A DNA stretch of 64,000 bases from Lysinibacillus sp. FSL M8-0337 (lineage in GTDB: Bacteria > Bacillota > Bacilli > Bacillales_A > Planococcaceae). The DNA lies in assembly GCF_038593855.1 (NCBI RefSeq), contig NZ_CP151996.1, forward strand, positions 186,001 through 250,000. The letters run 5' to 3'. Below the pieces are notes generated by a model. The model searched no databases. It was given only the letters and a program-made list of their open reading frames with translations, and was not told the DNA's origin. Within the stretch, counting starts at the first letter, position 1, and each line of letters begins with the position of its first letter. Made by a program: the position numbers and the translations under genes. Shown here piece after piece: positions 17,335 through 29,149 of this stretch.

Positions 17335-18264
17335 ATGATGTATCTCGGTATGATTTTCTTTAAAATAGTTGCCCCTATTTTAGTGTTGCTTGTACTTGGT
17401 GCATTTTTACAAAAGAAATTTTCTTTTAATTTGAAAGCATTATCTCAGCTTATTACGTATTGTTTTATGCCAGCTGCTGTATTTGTGAATTTATATGAAA
17501 CAAGTGTGGAGTTATCAGTGCTAGGGGAAGTGGCATTATTTATTGTGCTCTTTATCGGCAGTCAAATGGTGCTTAGTCATTTTTTAGCGAAGGGGCTTGG
17601 ACTAGCGAAAACAGAGACGGCAGTTTTTAAAAATAGTGTTGTCCTTATTAACTCTGGCAACTATGGTATTCCAGTAGCACAAATGATTTTCGCAACGCAG
17701 CCAATTGGGGTTGCAATTCAAGTGATTCTCGTTATTTTTCAAAATATGACGACTTATACATATGGTTTATATAATTTAATCTCGTCGACTAAATCAGGGA
17801 TGGCAATCATAAAGGACTTCCTGAAAATGCCCATTATTCATGCCCTTATAATAGGTGTGGCAATGAATTTCTTTAATATTGGCATTCCACAATTTATCCG
17901 TATTCCTATTGACCACGTAGCAGATGGCTTTATTGCCGTAGCTCTTATTACACTGGGTGCTCAACTATCACAGCTTGAAATCAAATCCATGTTTAATAAA
18001 ACGGTGTTTGTTAGCTGCATTACACGTCTAGTAGTAGGTCCAGCCGTTGCATTGCTTATTATTTTTGTCCTCGGTTTAGATGGTGTTGTCGCCCAGTCAC
18101 TTTTCATTGCAAGTGCTTTTCCGACCTCACGTAATAGCTCAAGCTTGGCATTAGAATATGATGTTGAGTCGGCAACTGCTGCGCAAACGGTCCTTTTTTC
18201 AACAATTGTTAGCTGTCTTACAGTAACAATTGTCATTTATCTAGCAGAACTGCTATTTACGTAA
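17335..18264 (+). CDS. AEC (auxin efflux carrier) family transporter
   Basis: The protein has 309 residues and about ten membrane helices split into two halves around a hydrophilic centre (about 145-160). The patterns NSGNYGIPVAQMIF in the first half and ASAFPTSRNSSSLALEYD in the second are typical of the AEC family, which moves carboxylates such as malate, malonate or related anions. GGGGG lies before two adjacent ATGs, either of which could start translation. It stands alone between a chemoreceptor and the thiC riboswitch, with no clear terminator of its own. The substrate cannot be deduced. Confidence 0.88.
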   Translation: MMYLGMIFFKIVAPILVLLVLGAFLQKKFSFNLKALSQLITYCFMPAAVFVNLYETSVELSVLGEVALFIVLFIGSQMVLSHFLAKGLGLAKTETAVFKNSVVLINSGNYGIPVAQMIFATQPIGVAIQVILVIFQNMTTYTYGLYNLISSTKSGMAIIKDFLKMPIIHALIIGVAMNFFNIGIPQFIRIPIDHVADGFIAVALITLGAQLSQLEIKSMFNKTVFVSCITRLVVGPAVALLIIFVLGLDGVVAQSLFIASAFPTSRNSSSLALEYDVESATAAQTVLFSTIVSCLTVTIVIYLAELLFT

Positions 18265-18350
18265 TTACTCGAGGATAATAGCAAGATAAATCTAATTATA
18301 ACTTCCATCTATTAGAAAAATCTGTTACACTATCATCAAACTTAATAGCT

Positions 18351-18450
18351 ATAACTAGGGGAGTCCGATGAGTCGGGCTGAGAGGGAAACGCATAGAGGT
18401 TTCTTGACCCTTTGGACCTGATCTGGCTCATACCAGCGTGGGAAAGTTAA
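18351..18450 (+). promoter_or_regulatory. TPP (THI-box) riboswitch
   Basis: The THI-box core is present: GGGGAGTCCGATGAGTCGG, CTGAGAGGG, then GACCCTTTGGACCTGATCTGG and CCAGCGTGGGAA. Outer strands TAACT and AGTTA can close helix P1. It should bind thiamine pyrophosphate and turn thiC off. Confidence 0.96.
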
Positions 18451-18500
18451 TGAATATCGCACTCCTTGAATTTTTTGCGATAAATAAACCTTACATGTAC

Positions 18501-18534
18501 AGCCGGATCCAATTTTTTTGGATTCGGCTTTTTA
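18501..18534 (+). terminator. Terminator of the TPP riboswitch
   Basis: AGCCGGATCCAA pairs with TTGGATTCGGCT (one G-T pair), followed by TTTTT. It is the OFF-state expression platform before thiC. Confidence 0.88.
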
Positions 18535-18580
18535 TTTGTAATGCTACCTATTGGCGTGAGCTAGATTCGGTCCTTTTTAA

Positions 18581-20389
<1,809 letters not shown>

Positions 20390-20440
20390 CAAAAGAAATA
20401 ACCGATAAACCGTGGACAACATCTGATTCACCATATTAGC

Positions 20441-20480
20441 AAAAAGTGTTAGATTGACTGCAATCAATCTAACACTTTTT
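20441..20480. terminator. Bidirectional terminator between thiC and the second chemoreceptor
   Basis: A perfect 17-bp stem (20441-20457 with 20464-20480) is flanked by A and T runs on both sides. Confidence 0.88.
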
Positions 20481-20492
20481 TGTCTTAGCTTT

Positions 20493-22178
20493 TTAGACTT
20501 TAAATTTATTTATATGTTCTTGAAGGGTGGTAGCCCCATCGTTTAAAGATTGTACAACAGCGTTCATTTCTTGGATGGTGGATGTTTGTTCTTCAATTGC
20601 GCTTGCAATTGTTTCGGATTGTTCTGCCACATTTTTTGCCACCGCGGACATCTCATTGACAGATGCAGCAACTTCTTCAGTGCTTGCAGAAATTTGTTGA
20701 GTAGAAGCAGAAACGTCTTCTATTTCGGATGCCATATCTTCAATTGCACCCATAATGCCATTAAAGGCGTCTTGCGCATGTTGAATGTAAGAAACACCTT
20801 CATCAATATTTTGTACTGTAACGCTCACCGCTTTTTCGACTTCCAATGTATTTTGCTGAATATCATTAATTAAGTTAATGATTCGGTTGGCTGATATTTT
20901 GGATTCCTCCGCTAATTTACGTACTTCATCTGCAACGACGGCAAATCCTTGCCCATGTTCGCCAGCACGCACTGCTTCGATGGCAGCATTCAAAGCCAGC
21001 AGGTTGGTCTGATCGGTAATTTCAGTAATGACTTTCGTTATATTTTCAATTTCAGTCGATTGCGTACTTAGCTGTTTAATAAGCGCATTTGTCTTATCTG
21101 AAGATTGTTGTATAACCATCATTTGATTTTCGGTCTTTTGCAACATCTTTTCACCATTAGTAGCAACGCTTTGTGTATCAAGTGCTTTCGTATGAAGCAT
21201 CTGTGTGGCTTCAGCGATGCGTTGGACTCCACGTGCAGTTTCATCCATAGCCATAGCAGTTTCTTGCCCTGTCATGACAGCCTGACTACCGCCTTGGGCC
21301 ATTATTTCTATGCATTTAGCAACATCAGTTGAAGAAGAAGTAACGTCGTCAGTGCTTGCGGCTAATTCTCCTGCACTTGTAGTAGTATGTTCTACATTTA
21401 TCGCTATATTGTCAATGAGAGAGCGCAAATTTGCTTTCATTACATTAAATGAATCGGCTAACTTTCGAATCTCATCTTTTGTCTTTACTTTCACATCCTC
21501 TTGACGTAAATCACCGGTAGCAATGATATTTGCTGCCTTAGCTAGGCGATTGACAGGCTTTGTAATAATCCTTGTCATAATGAAGGCGATGAGAAAGGCT
21601 AAACTTGTGGAAAAAGCAGCGAGAATTAAGATAATCAATGAGCTTATAGTTTCTACTTTTGACGACTCGGCACGTGCTAACTGTACTTGTCTTTCCTCGT
21701 AAAATGCAATTTCATGTGCGGCTTGTTGAATTGCAGCAGCAGCAGGGCGTGCTTTTGTTCGAAGAATGTCAATGGCAGGTTGTAAATTATCGGGACTGTA
21801 TGTATTAATAATCTCCAGTGCTGCTTTTTCAAAAATCGCTTGATTGGCTTTAATAACTTCCATTTGCTTTTGTGTCGTTTCGGAAGTGAATAAGCTATCT
21901 AGCTCTTCCACCTTGTCTTGAATCACCTTTTCTTGTTCCTCGAGGTTTTTAATGGTTGCTTCATTAGGTTCAAGAATATATGAACGAAGATAGTTGCTCT
22001 GCATTGAAGAGGCAATGACAATTTTATCGACTTGAATAAGCTTATAAACACGGTTTTCAAATAAGTCTTTATTTAAATTATTAATGTGATTCAGTTGGTA
22101 GTAAGCGATTGAGGAAATAGTTAGTAATAAAAGAATGATTGTACTAAATCCAATATATAGTTTCATTCGAATCGACAT
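20493..22178 (-). CDS. Methyl-accepting chemotaxis protein with four-helix-bundle sensor
   Basis: The protein has 561 residues. Membrane helix 1 is at about 8-28. The extracellular part (about 30-175) is helical, as in 4HB_MCP domains. Membrane helix 2 (about 180-203) is followed by HAMP and a coiled-coil signalling domain with tip [20 protein letters not shown] near residue 395. GGAGG lies 7 bases before the start. It differs from the chemoreceptor at 15 kb in sensor type and is transcribed toward thiC as a single gene. The ligand is unknown. Confidence 0.92.
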   Translation of the reverse strand: MSIRMKLYIGFSTIILLLLTISSIAYYQLNHINNLNKDLFENRVYKLIQVDKIVIASSMQSNYLRSYILEPNEATIKNLEEQEKVIQDKVEELDSLFTSETTQKQMEVIKANQAIFEKAALEIINTYSPDNLQPAIDILRTKARPAAAAIQQAAHEIAFYEERQVQLARAESSKVETISSLIILILAAFSTSLAFLIAFIMTRIITKPVNRLAKAANIIATGDLRQEDVKVKTKDEIRKLADSFNVMKANLRSLIDNIAINVEHTTTSAGELAASTDDVTSSSTDVAKCIEIMAQGGSQAVMTGQETAMAMDETARGVQRIAEATQMLHTKALDTQSVATNGEKMLQKTENQMMVIQQSSDKTNALIKQLSTQSTEIENITKVITEITDQTNLLALNAAIEAVRAGEHGQGFAVVADEVRKLAEESKISANRIINLINDIQQNTLEVEKAVSVTVQNIDEGVSYIQHAQDAFNGIMGAIEDMASEIEDVSASTQQISASTEEVAASVNEMSAVAKNVAEQSETIASAIEEQTSTIQEMNAVVQSLNDGATTLQEHINKFKV

Positions 22179-22662
22179 CTTTTTTCCTCCATTCCAGTTT
22201 TGTAATAGTTGTCACGTATCAATGCCCAAAAAATTTTAGCGACATTAGGAATAAGAACAGTACAAAGTTGTGGAATTTTCATATAAATGGTATACAAGAA
22301 CACCTATATGACGATGAGAGATATACATAGTAAAAGGAAACAATAAAAAATTGAATTCCACTGCATATTATTTTTTCAGTGAGTGGGGGAGTTACCTTTA
22401 AGTCAGTTGAGGCAGCTTGCGCCAATCTACTGAATAGTAAACGGTAATGATAGTCTAAGTGACAGATGCGAAAGCTTTAGAACGAAGGAAGATTGAAATA
22501 TGTACGATAGTCTTCCAATGTAGCTACTAGTTATAAAGCTTATTGGGACTAGCAAAATAACGAAGTAAAAATGACAAAAGGCATCGAGAAATGCGCATTC
22601 TCGCTACCTTTTGTCTACTTGCCAATGACAGCAAGTTTATTGGATATCAATATAGGGGAATA
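22179..22662. other. Intergenic region between chemoreceptor and catalase genes
   Basis: About 480 bases contain no ORF with a ribosome site. The right part holds the catalase terminator at 22573-22615. The left part must contain the chemoreceptor promoter, but I could not place it with confidence. Confidence 0.5.
22573..22615 (-). terminator. Terminator of the catalase gene
   Basis: GACAAAAGG / CCTTTTGTC and inner CGAGAA / TTCTCG form a long interrupted stem just downstream of the catalase stop codon. Confidence 0.75.
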
Positions 22663-24180
22663 TTAGATGTTTGCTACTTGTTTTACTTCTTTTTTTACAT
22701 ACGGATTTGAGAGATCCATGCCTTCTAATGATAGACCCATTGCTTTCGCTACACCCTCACCATATGCAGGGTCAGCTAAATAGCAGTGTAAGATGTGGCG
22801 ACGTTTGATGAACTCTTCAACTGAAGCCATATCATTTGCTGTATTTTCGAATAAGCGTTGTTGCTCTTCCGCAGATAACAGACGGAATAATTTACCTGGT
22901 TGTTCGAAGTAGTTATTGTCATCTTCTCGGAAGTCGTGGATATCAGCATGACCATCAATACGTAATGGTGGCTCTTTATAGTCTAAGTTGTGCTCCCATT
23001 CACCATAGCTGTTTGGTTCATAGCTTAATGTAGAACCGAGATTGCCATCAAAACGCATAGCGCCATCGCGGTGGAATGAACGGAATGGGCATTTTGGTGC
23101 GTTTACAGGCAGACTGTGGTGGTTTACGCCTAAGCGATAGCGAGCTGCATCTGCGTATGCAAAAATACGAGCTTGTAACATTTTGTCTGGAGAGTAGCTG
23201 ATACCAGGCACTATGTTAGATGGTGCAAACGATGATTGTTCTACTTCTGCAAAGTAGTTATCAGGGTTTTTATTTAACTCGAATTCGCCAACTGGAATTA
23301 GTGGGAAGTCTTTTTTGTACCAAACTTTTGTTAAGTCGAATGGGTTATAAGGTAATTCACGAGCTTGTTCTTCTGTCATAACTTGAATGTACATTTTCCA
23401 TTTTGGGAAATCGCCTCGTTCAATAGCTTCGTACAAGTCACGTTGTGAAGATTCGCGGTCTTTACCAATAATTTCAGCTGCTTCTGCACCTGTTAAGTTT
23501 TTAATGCCTTGTTCTGTACGGAAGTGGAATTTCACCCATACACGCTCATTTTGTGCATTGATGAAGCTGTATGTGTGTGAGCCGAAACCATGCATGTTAC
23601 GATATCCTGTTGGAATACCGCGGTCAGACATAACAATTGTAATTTGGTGTAACGCTTCTGGTAATAAAGTCCAGAAATCCCAGTTGGAGTTTGCGTTTTT
23701 CATATTTGTGCGTGGATCGCGTTTTACTACGTGGTTTAAATCTGTAAAGTGTAACGGATCACGGAAGAAGAATACAGGCGTGTTATTACCAACTAAATCC
23801 CAGTTACCTTCTTCTGTATAGAATTTCAATGCAAAGCCTCGAATATCGCGCTCTGCATCTGCAGCACCGCGTTCTCCCGCTACAGTTGAGAAACGAGCGA
23901 ACATTGGTGTTTTCTTCCCAACTTCAGAGAAGATTTTAGCTTTCGTATATTGAGAAATATCATGTGTCACAGTGAATGTACCGAATGCTCCTGAACCTTT
24001 AGCATGCATACGGCGCTCCGGAATAACTTCACGGTTGAAGTTTGCTAATTTTTCAACTAACCATACATCTTGAAGTAAAAGAGGACCACGAGGACCTGCA
24101 GACATAGAGTCGTGGTTGCTTACTACTGGAGCACCACCTGCTGTTGTGAAACGACGGCTACGATCATTTGCGTTTGTCAT
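22663..24180 (-). CDS. katA: Haem catalase (KatA type)
   Basis: The protein has 505 residues, typical of small-subunit catalases. It breaks down hydrogen peroxide in the cytoplasm. The distal His is in [14 protein letters not shown], the distal Asn in [12 protein letters not shown], and the proximal haem-ligand Tyr in [14 protein letters not shown]. The [17 protein letters not shown] active-site signature is intact. AGGAGGT lies 8 bases before the start. A near-perfect PerR box about 85 bases upstream indicates peroxide induction through PerR, as for katA of Bacillus subtilis; the gene name follows that similarity. Confidence 0.95.
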   Translation of the reverse strand: MTNANDRSRRFTTAGGAPVVSNHDSMSAGPRGPLLLQDVWLVEKLANFNREVIPERRMHAKGSGAFGTFTVTHDISQYTKAKIFSEVGKKTPMFARFSTVAGERGAADAERDIRGFALKFYTEEGNWDLVGNNTPVFFFRDPLHFTDLNHVVKRDPRTNMKNANSNWDFWTLLPEALHQITIVMSDRGIPTGYRNMHGFGSHTYSFINAQNERVWVKFHFRTEQGIKNLTGAEAAEIIGKDRESSQRDLYEAIERGDFPKWKMYIQVMTEEQARELPYNPFDLTKVWYKKDFPLIPVGEFELNKNPDNYFAEVEQSSFAPSNIVPGISYSPDKMLQARIFAYADAARYRLGVNHHSLPVNAPKCPFRSFHRDGAMRFDGNLGSTLSYEPNSYGEWEHNLDYKEPPLRIDGHADIHDFREDDNNYFEQPGKLFRLLSAEEQQRLFENTANDMASVEEFIKRRHILHCYLADPAYGEGVAKAMGLSLEGMDLSNPYVKKEVKQVANI

Positions 24181-24262
24181 ATTAGTTTACCTCCTGAAAA
24201 ATATTGTGAGTCAAACTCCTCGTAAATAACTATAACAAATATAAAATAGAATTGCTAGTACA

Positions 24263-24277
24263 TTATAATAATTATTG
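24263..24277. promoter_or_regulatory. PerR box upstream of katA
   Basis: TTATAATAATTATTG matches the PerR consensus TTATAATNATTATAA at 13 of 15 positions. Confidence 0.78.
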
Positions 24278-24493
24278 TTAAAGAATTTATATAGCAAGGT
24301 ACAAACTATAAATATATGCATAGCTTTCAACCGATATACATAGTTTTTTAGAATATTTTCACTGTTTTTATAGTTTTTACGGTTGTTTTAAAGGAATAAG
24401 TGATTTGCTAGTATACAAGTTTAAAGACAAAGTATAATTGGAAATCCTTCTTATTTAATATTGATATTGAAAATAGGGTATCCTAAATGAAAA

Positions 24494-25978
24494 TTACGAT
24501 TGTGTAATACCTCCTTGATTTTTCCATTCCTTTCGATAGCGGTTAGGTGTAGTCCCTATGAGTTGTTTAAATAATTTGCTGAAATAATTCGGATCATCAA
24601 AGCCATTTAACAGTGCAATTTCACTAATGGCAAAATCGGTTTCAATAAGCATTTTAGTTGAATTTTGAATACGAACTTGCTGCAAATAGCGTTTAAATGG
24701 CTGACCTTGTTTCCGTGAAAATATTGTACTTAAATAATTGGGGCTAATCCCTAACTTATTCGCGATAAATGGTAAGGATAGTTCATGATTATGATATTGA
24801 TAATCGATTATTTCTAAAGCTAATTCTACATAGTCTGCTTTCTTCTCCATTCGAGCTTCACGTGCCAATTCAATAAGTCGCTGTGTGAATAAAATAATGC
24901 CATTGAGAATTGTATAGAATATAGGGTGTTCAATAATCAAATGAAAAAGTTGGCGATAATTTTGCTCGATAGCCGCTTTTTCATGCAGTTTATATTTCAG
25001 CATAAATCGGCGGATTTGCGCCAATACACTGGTAAGGTGGATACGCAAATCATCTTGCTCGTAATAGATTCCTTCATTTGATAAGCGATATAAGAACGCT
25101 TTTACGGCTTCAATATTACCTTCTTCTAAACTTTTAATAAGTAATTGTTGCTCCTCTGGTGTTAGTAAAGGGTCTAGGGGGTGTGTTTGGTATTGTTTCG
25201 TTGCATAAAAAATATGGCCGTAGCCTTCATAAAAGCTTTGCAGTAGGGCTCGCTTTGTTAATGCATACATTTCTTTTAAAGTTGTCGGCGTACCATCATA
25301 AACGCCAATATTCAGAGCGCCGTTATTCGTCATTTGCCATTCCTTTAGCAAGGTTCGTATATCTTTTTCGATAATTTTCAAATCGCTTGTTTGAAATAGG
25401 CAAATGATTGTATCTGATAACGGGTAAATGCTCATTTGATAATAAAACGGTGTTTGTTGAAGCCAAATGAACAATTTATTTAATGTTTCTGGATACTCAG
25501 GTTCTATCATCGTGAACTGGATATCGGTTGTTAATGAGTTAGTTGTGTTCTCTAAAAATAATTGATAGTAAAAAGATTCATCTTTCGCATCCGCACTAAC
25601 TTTTGGGATTTGAGGTGTATGAAGCGAAATAGCACTAAGCTTTTGCTTTAAAACTTCTAAATCAATTGGTTTTACAAAAAGATGCGCCACCTGTAAATCT
25701 ATTGCTTTTAATGCGTTTTTAAATAACGGCTCTGTGGTGATGGCAAGGATTTTGCCTGAGTGTTTTTGTAAAAGCCCGTATAGAGCCGTTAAACGATTAT
25801 TCGGTAGCATGTCGATATTTAATAAAATAACTTCTGGTACAAACTGTTGAATGCTTTTTGCAGCCTCGGAAATAGTTGTGCACATCTCAATTGATAAATC
25901 TCCTGGAAAGTATGTATGCAAAAACCAACGAATGCCCGAAAGTTCCGTAAGATCTCGATCAATTAATAATAATTTCAT
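24494..25978 (-). CDS. Response regulator with AraC-type DNA-binding domain
   Basis: The protein has 494 residues. The N-terminal receiver domain (about 1-120) has DRD at 7-9, the likely phospho-acceptor Asp in VILLNIDML and the conserved Lys in FVKPID. A long middle segment (about 130-385) has no clear domain match by eye, as in YesN-type regulators. The C-terminal double helix-turn-helix (about 395-490) has LSLPFIANKLGISPNYLSTIF and GFDDPNYFSKLFKQLIGTTPNRYR, cited by the latter part. No histidine kinase is adjacent, so it is an orphan here. It is divergent from hutH and shares a 205-bp promoter region, so hut control is an attractive guess. It also lies upstream of katA in the same direction, with no terminator seen between them. 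Confidence 0.88.
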   Translation of the reverse strand: MKLLLIDRDLTELSGIRWFLHTYFPGDLSIEMCTTISEAAKSIQQFVPEVILLNIDMLPNNRLTALYGLLQKHSGKILAITTEPLFKNALKAIDLQVAHLFVKPIDLEVLKQKLSAISLHTPQIPKVSADAKDESFYYQLFLENTTNSLTTDIQFTMIEPEYPETLNKLFIWLQQTPFYYQMSIYPLSDTIICLFQTSDLKIIEKDIRTLLKEWQMTNNGALNIGVYDGTPTTLKEMYALTKRALLQSFYEGYGHIFYATKQYQTHPLDPLLTPEEQQLLIKSLEEGNIEAVKAFLYRLSNEGIYYEQDDLRIHLTSVLAQIRRFMLKYKLHEKAAIEQNYRQLFHLIIEHPIFYTILNGIILFTQRLIELAREARMEKKADYVELALEIIDYQYHNHELSLPFIANKLGISPNYLSTIFSRKQGQPFKRYLQQVRIQNSTKMLIETDFAISEIALLNGFDDPNYFSKLFKQLIGTTPNRYRKEWKNQGGITQS

Positions 25979-26087
25979 TCAAATCAGCCTTTCTTAAAAA
26001 AATCCTATTTCGTAAAAAAATACGATTATATTATTAAAAATAACATAAAAATCTGAAATAATTCCTGTTTTCTCTTTTAAAATTCTA

Positions 26088-26102
26088 TATTTTCTGAAAA
26101 AA
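26088..26102. promoter_or_regulatory. CodY-like box in the hut promoter region
   Basis: TATTTTCTGAAAAAA matches the CodY motif AATTTTCWGAAAATT at 12 of 15 positions, about 80 bases before hutH. Bacillus subtilis hut is repressed by CodY. The region is AT-rich, so chance is possible. Confidence 0.45.
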
Positions 26103-26183
26103 GTAGTTTGTACAATGGAGATAGAGAAATTCTTTTTTATACAAGTACATTTACATAAGCTGTTAAGGATAGGGGGATATCGT

Positions 26184-27698
26184 ATGCAAACAATCATCGA
26201 ACTTGATGGCAATACGTTAACAAGGCAACAAATTGAGAAAATCGTGAAGGGGCAGGCTTCGGTCGTATTATCTGCTGACAGTACGGAACGCGTTCGAGCA
26301 AGTAGAGAAAGAATTGAAAAACGCTTAGCAGAGGGGCAAGTAATTTACGGTGTCAATACTGGGTTTGGCAAGTTAAGTAATATACGAATTGAAGAATCAG
26401 ATATTGAGTTACTGCAATTAAATTTACTTCGTTCAGATGCAACAGGTGTTGGCGAACCATTTCCAACGGATGTCGTGCGTGCGATGATGATTTTACGCGC
26501 AAATGCATTAGCGCGTGGGTTTTCTGGTATTCGACAAGAAACATTGCAATTATTGCTAGACTGCATCAATAAAGGGGTACATCCAATCGTGCCATCCCAA
26601 GGATCAGTTGGAGCAAGTGGAGATTTAGCACCATTATCCCATTTAGCCTTAGTGCTTGTAGGTGAAGGGAAAGCAGAATTTAAGGGCGAACTTGTGTCAG
26701 GTGATATCGCATTACAAAAAGCAGGTTTAACACCTGTGCGATTACAGGCAAAGGAAGGATTAGCACTAGTAAATGGTACGCAAGCAATGACGGGTATTGG
26801 CGTTTTGACATTAAACGAGGCAGAGCGTATTGGGCTTGCCGCGGATATGGCTGCGAGTCTGTCATTAGAGGCGTTAAAAGGGATTACGTCTGCATTTGAT
26901 CCGGCACTATTAGCTGTAAGACCACATCCAGAATTAGAGTTGGTAGGAGGGCGTATTCGCAAATGGCTTGAAGGCAGTAAACGCGTGACCAAGCAAGGGG
27001 AAATAAGGATGCAGGATGCGTATTCTCTGCGGTGCATTCCCCAAGTACACGGTGCATCTTGGCAATCATTTTTCTATGCGGAGCAGCGTGTGCAAATAGA
27101 GATGAATGCTACAACAGACAATCCTATCGTTTTAGAAAATGGAGAAGTTCTATCGGGAGGTCATTTTCACGGTCAACCGATAGCATTAGCTATGGACTTT
27201 TTAAAGGTTGGGGTCAGTGAATGGGCTAATATTTCCGAAAGACGTACAGAGCGCATGGTCAATCCGCAACTTAATGATGGTTTGCCACCATTTTTAGCAA
27301 CAAATCCTGGTATTGAATGTGGACTGATGATTGCACAATATACAGCTGCTTCGATTGTGTCAGAAAACAAAGTGCTAGCACATCCTTCAAGTGTGGATTC
27401 AATACCTACATCAGGGAATCAAGAAGATCATGTCAGTATGGGGACAACATCCGCTCGTCAAGTGCGACAAATTGTCCACAATGCAGCTAGGGTTATTGCA
27501 ATAGAAATGATTTGTGCGTCGCAAGCTATCCATCTAGATAAGGCGGAAGAGCAGTTATCGCCAACAACAAGAAAGTATTTAGCAAAAGTGCGTGAATTCT
27601 GTCCGCCTTTATTGGCAGATCAACCTATTGGTGACGAAATTGAAGCATTAGCGAAGTACTTATTAGCAAGTGATGTTCTATTAGATGAGAGCATTTAA
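26184..27698 (+). CDS. hutH: Histidine ammonia-lyase HutH
   Basis: The protein has 504 residues. It converts L-histidine to urocanate and ammonia, the first step of histidine use. The Ala-Ser-Gly triplet that forms the MIO cofactor is present in GSVGASGDLAPLSHL. Other family blocks are YGVNTGFGKL near the N-terminus and the C-terminal block around SGNQEDHVSMG. The open frame extends 23 codons upstream, but GGGGG lies 7 bases before this ATG, which gives the standard start MQTIIELDGNTL. It is first in the operon hutH-yjiH-hutU-hutI. The usual Bacillus activator gene hutP is not in front of it. Confidence 0.97.
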   Translation: MQTIIELDGNTLTRQQIEKIVKGQASVVLSADSTERVRASRERIEKRLAEGQVIYGVNTGFGKLSNIRIEESDIELLQLNLLRSDATGVGEPFPTDVVRAMMILRANALARGFSGIRQETLQLLLDCINKGVHPIVPSQGSVGASGDLAPLSHLALVLVGEGKAEFKGELVSGDIALQKAGLTPVRLQAKEGLALVNGTQAMTGIGVLTLNEAERIGLAADMAASLSLEALKGITSAFDPALLAVRPHPELELVGGRIRKWLEGSKRVTKQGEIRMQDAYSLRCIPQVHGASWQSFFYAEQRVQIEMNATTDNPIVLENGEVLSGGHFHGQPIALAMDFLKVGVSEWANISERRTERMVNPQLNDGLPPFLATNPGIECGLMIAQYTAASIVSENKVLAHPSSVDSIPTSGNQEDHVSMGTTSARQVRQIVHNAARVIAIEMICASQAIHLDKAEEQLSPTTRKYLAKVREFCPPLLADQPIGDEIEALAKYLLASDVLLDESI

Positions 27699-27724
27699 GC
27701 TTCTTGCATAACATCCTTTATGTT

Positions 27725-27759
27725 CCCGCCAAGTTCTTTACTTAAATGAATTTGGTGGG
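27725..27759 (+). other. Intercistronic hairpin between hutH and yjiH
   Basis: A 12-bp stem CCCGCCAAGTTC / GAATTTGGTGGG (two G-T pairs) with an 11-base loop. No T run follows, so it is more likely an RNA-stability or processing element than a terminator. Confidence 0.4.
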
Positions 27760-27805
27760 CACTATTGGGTGACTGGTTTGCTATAAATAAGCAAGGAGGA
27801 CTGCC

Positions 27806-29134
27806 ATGGATTATAAGCAACAGGCGTTGAGGCACGACTCGTCATTTAGAGTTTCCTCAATTATAAAAATGGTTATCTGTAGCTTAGTCGGAATATTCAG
27901 CTTTTTCATTTCGTTTGAATGGCATGGAAAAAACACAATTCTAATCGATCATATTGTGAATTATATTCGTACAGAAGCACCCTCGCTTGTCACTGTTTAT
28001 GTGGTTATGATGCTTGTTGGAGGAGCGATCTATCCATTTATTTCTGATAAATGGAGTAAGTCAACAGTTGATGTTGTGTTGTCAATTTTTAAAGTAGGTG
28101 GAATGGTAGCTGGGGTTTTGCTAATTTTTAATGTTGCTCCTGCATGGCTTGCCAATGAAAATATCGGACCTTACTTAATGGAGAAACTAATTAAGCCAGT
28201 AGGGGTACTTATTCCGATAGGCTCTTTATTTTTAGCTATTCTTGTTAGCTTTGGGTTACTTGAATTTATTGGTGTTTTAACTCATCGTTTTATGCAACCT
28301 ATTTTTAAGACGCCGGGCCGTTCGGCAGTAGATGCAGTAGCCTCATTTGTTGGCAGTTATTCGGTCGGGTTACTTTTAACGAACCGTGTCTATATGGAAG
28401 GTCGTTATACAGCGAAGGAGGCCGCAATTATTGCAACAGGCTTTTCAACTGTATCTGCCACATTTATGGTTGTCATTGCAAGCACGCTCGATATTATGCC
28501 ACATTGGAATACATTTTTTTGGGTATCGCTCGTTGTGACATTTCTAGTTACGGCAATAACAGCACGTATGTATCCACTGCGTTCAATGAAGGATGAATAC
28601 TTTGCAGGCTCGACACCGATGCCAGAAAAAATAGTAATGCAAAATCGTTTTAAAGAAGCGTGGCGTCAAGCGATGGTGGCGGTTGAGCAAAATCCGCCGT
28701 TAGCAAAAATTTTATGGATGAATTTAAAGGATGGCCTTGTGATGGCAATGGCTGTTATGCCTTCTATTTTATCAATTGGTCTTCTAGGGCTTGTACTCGC
28801 AACATATACGCCTGTTTTTGATTGGCTTGCGTATATTTTTGTTCCTTTTACATATGTATTACAAGTTCCAGAACCATTTTTAACAGCGAAAGCATTGTCT
28901 TTATCGTTGGCGGAAGTGTTTTTACCAGCACTTGTTGTCACACAAGCAACATTGATAACGAAATTTATTGTGTCTGTCGTATCTATTTCTTCAATATTAT
29001 TCTTTTCTGCTGTAATTCCACTGATCTTATCATCAGAAATTCCATTGACATTGCGTGAAATCTTGCTGATTTGGTTTGAGCGTGTCGTCTTATCTTTAAT
29101 TATTGTAACACCAATAGCATTTTTACTATTTTAA
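27806..29134 (+). CDS. YjiH-family membrane protein, candidate histidine-pathway transporter
   Basis: The protein has 442 residues and about ten membrane helices. It has the nucleoside-recognition (Gate) fold in two blocks, around EFIGVLTHRFMQPIF and GFSTVSATFMVVIA. It resembles the YjiH family, whose function is not settled. AAGGAGG lies 6 bases before the start. It lies inside the hut operon, 107 bases after hutH and 15 bases before hutU, where other Firmicutes carry hutM or another histidine permease. Uptake of histidine or urocanate is therefore a sensible inference, but not shown by the sequence. Confidence 0.75.
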   Translation: MDYKQQALRHDSSFRVSSIIKMVICSLVGIFSFFISFEWHGKNTILIDHIVNYIRTEAPSLVTVYVVMMLVGGAIYPFISDKWSKSTVDVVLSIFKVGGMVAGVLLIFNVAPAWLANENIGPYLMEKLIKPVGVLIPIGSLFLAILVSFGLLEFIGVLTHRFMQPIFKTPGRSAVDAVASFVGSYSVGLLLTNRVYMEGRYTAKEAAIIATGFSTVSATFMVVIASTLDIMPHWNTFFWVSLVVTFLVTAITARMYPLRSMKDEYFAGSTPMPEKIVMQNRFKEAWRQAMVAVEQNPPLAKILWMNLKDGLVMAMAVMPSILSIGLLGLVLATYTPVFDWLAYIFVPFTYVLQVPEPFLTAKALSLSLAEVFLPALVVTQATLITKFIVSVVSISSILFFSAVIPLILSSEIPLTLREILLIWFERVVLSLIIVTPIAFLLF

Positions 29135-29149
29135 AGGAGCGTGTTTTGA

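Noticed and set aside
26345..27037. 230-codon ORF antisense to hutH
   Set aside because: It is a shadow of a strongly conserved gene; serine- and asparagine-rich composition follows from the codon use of hutH.
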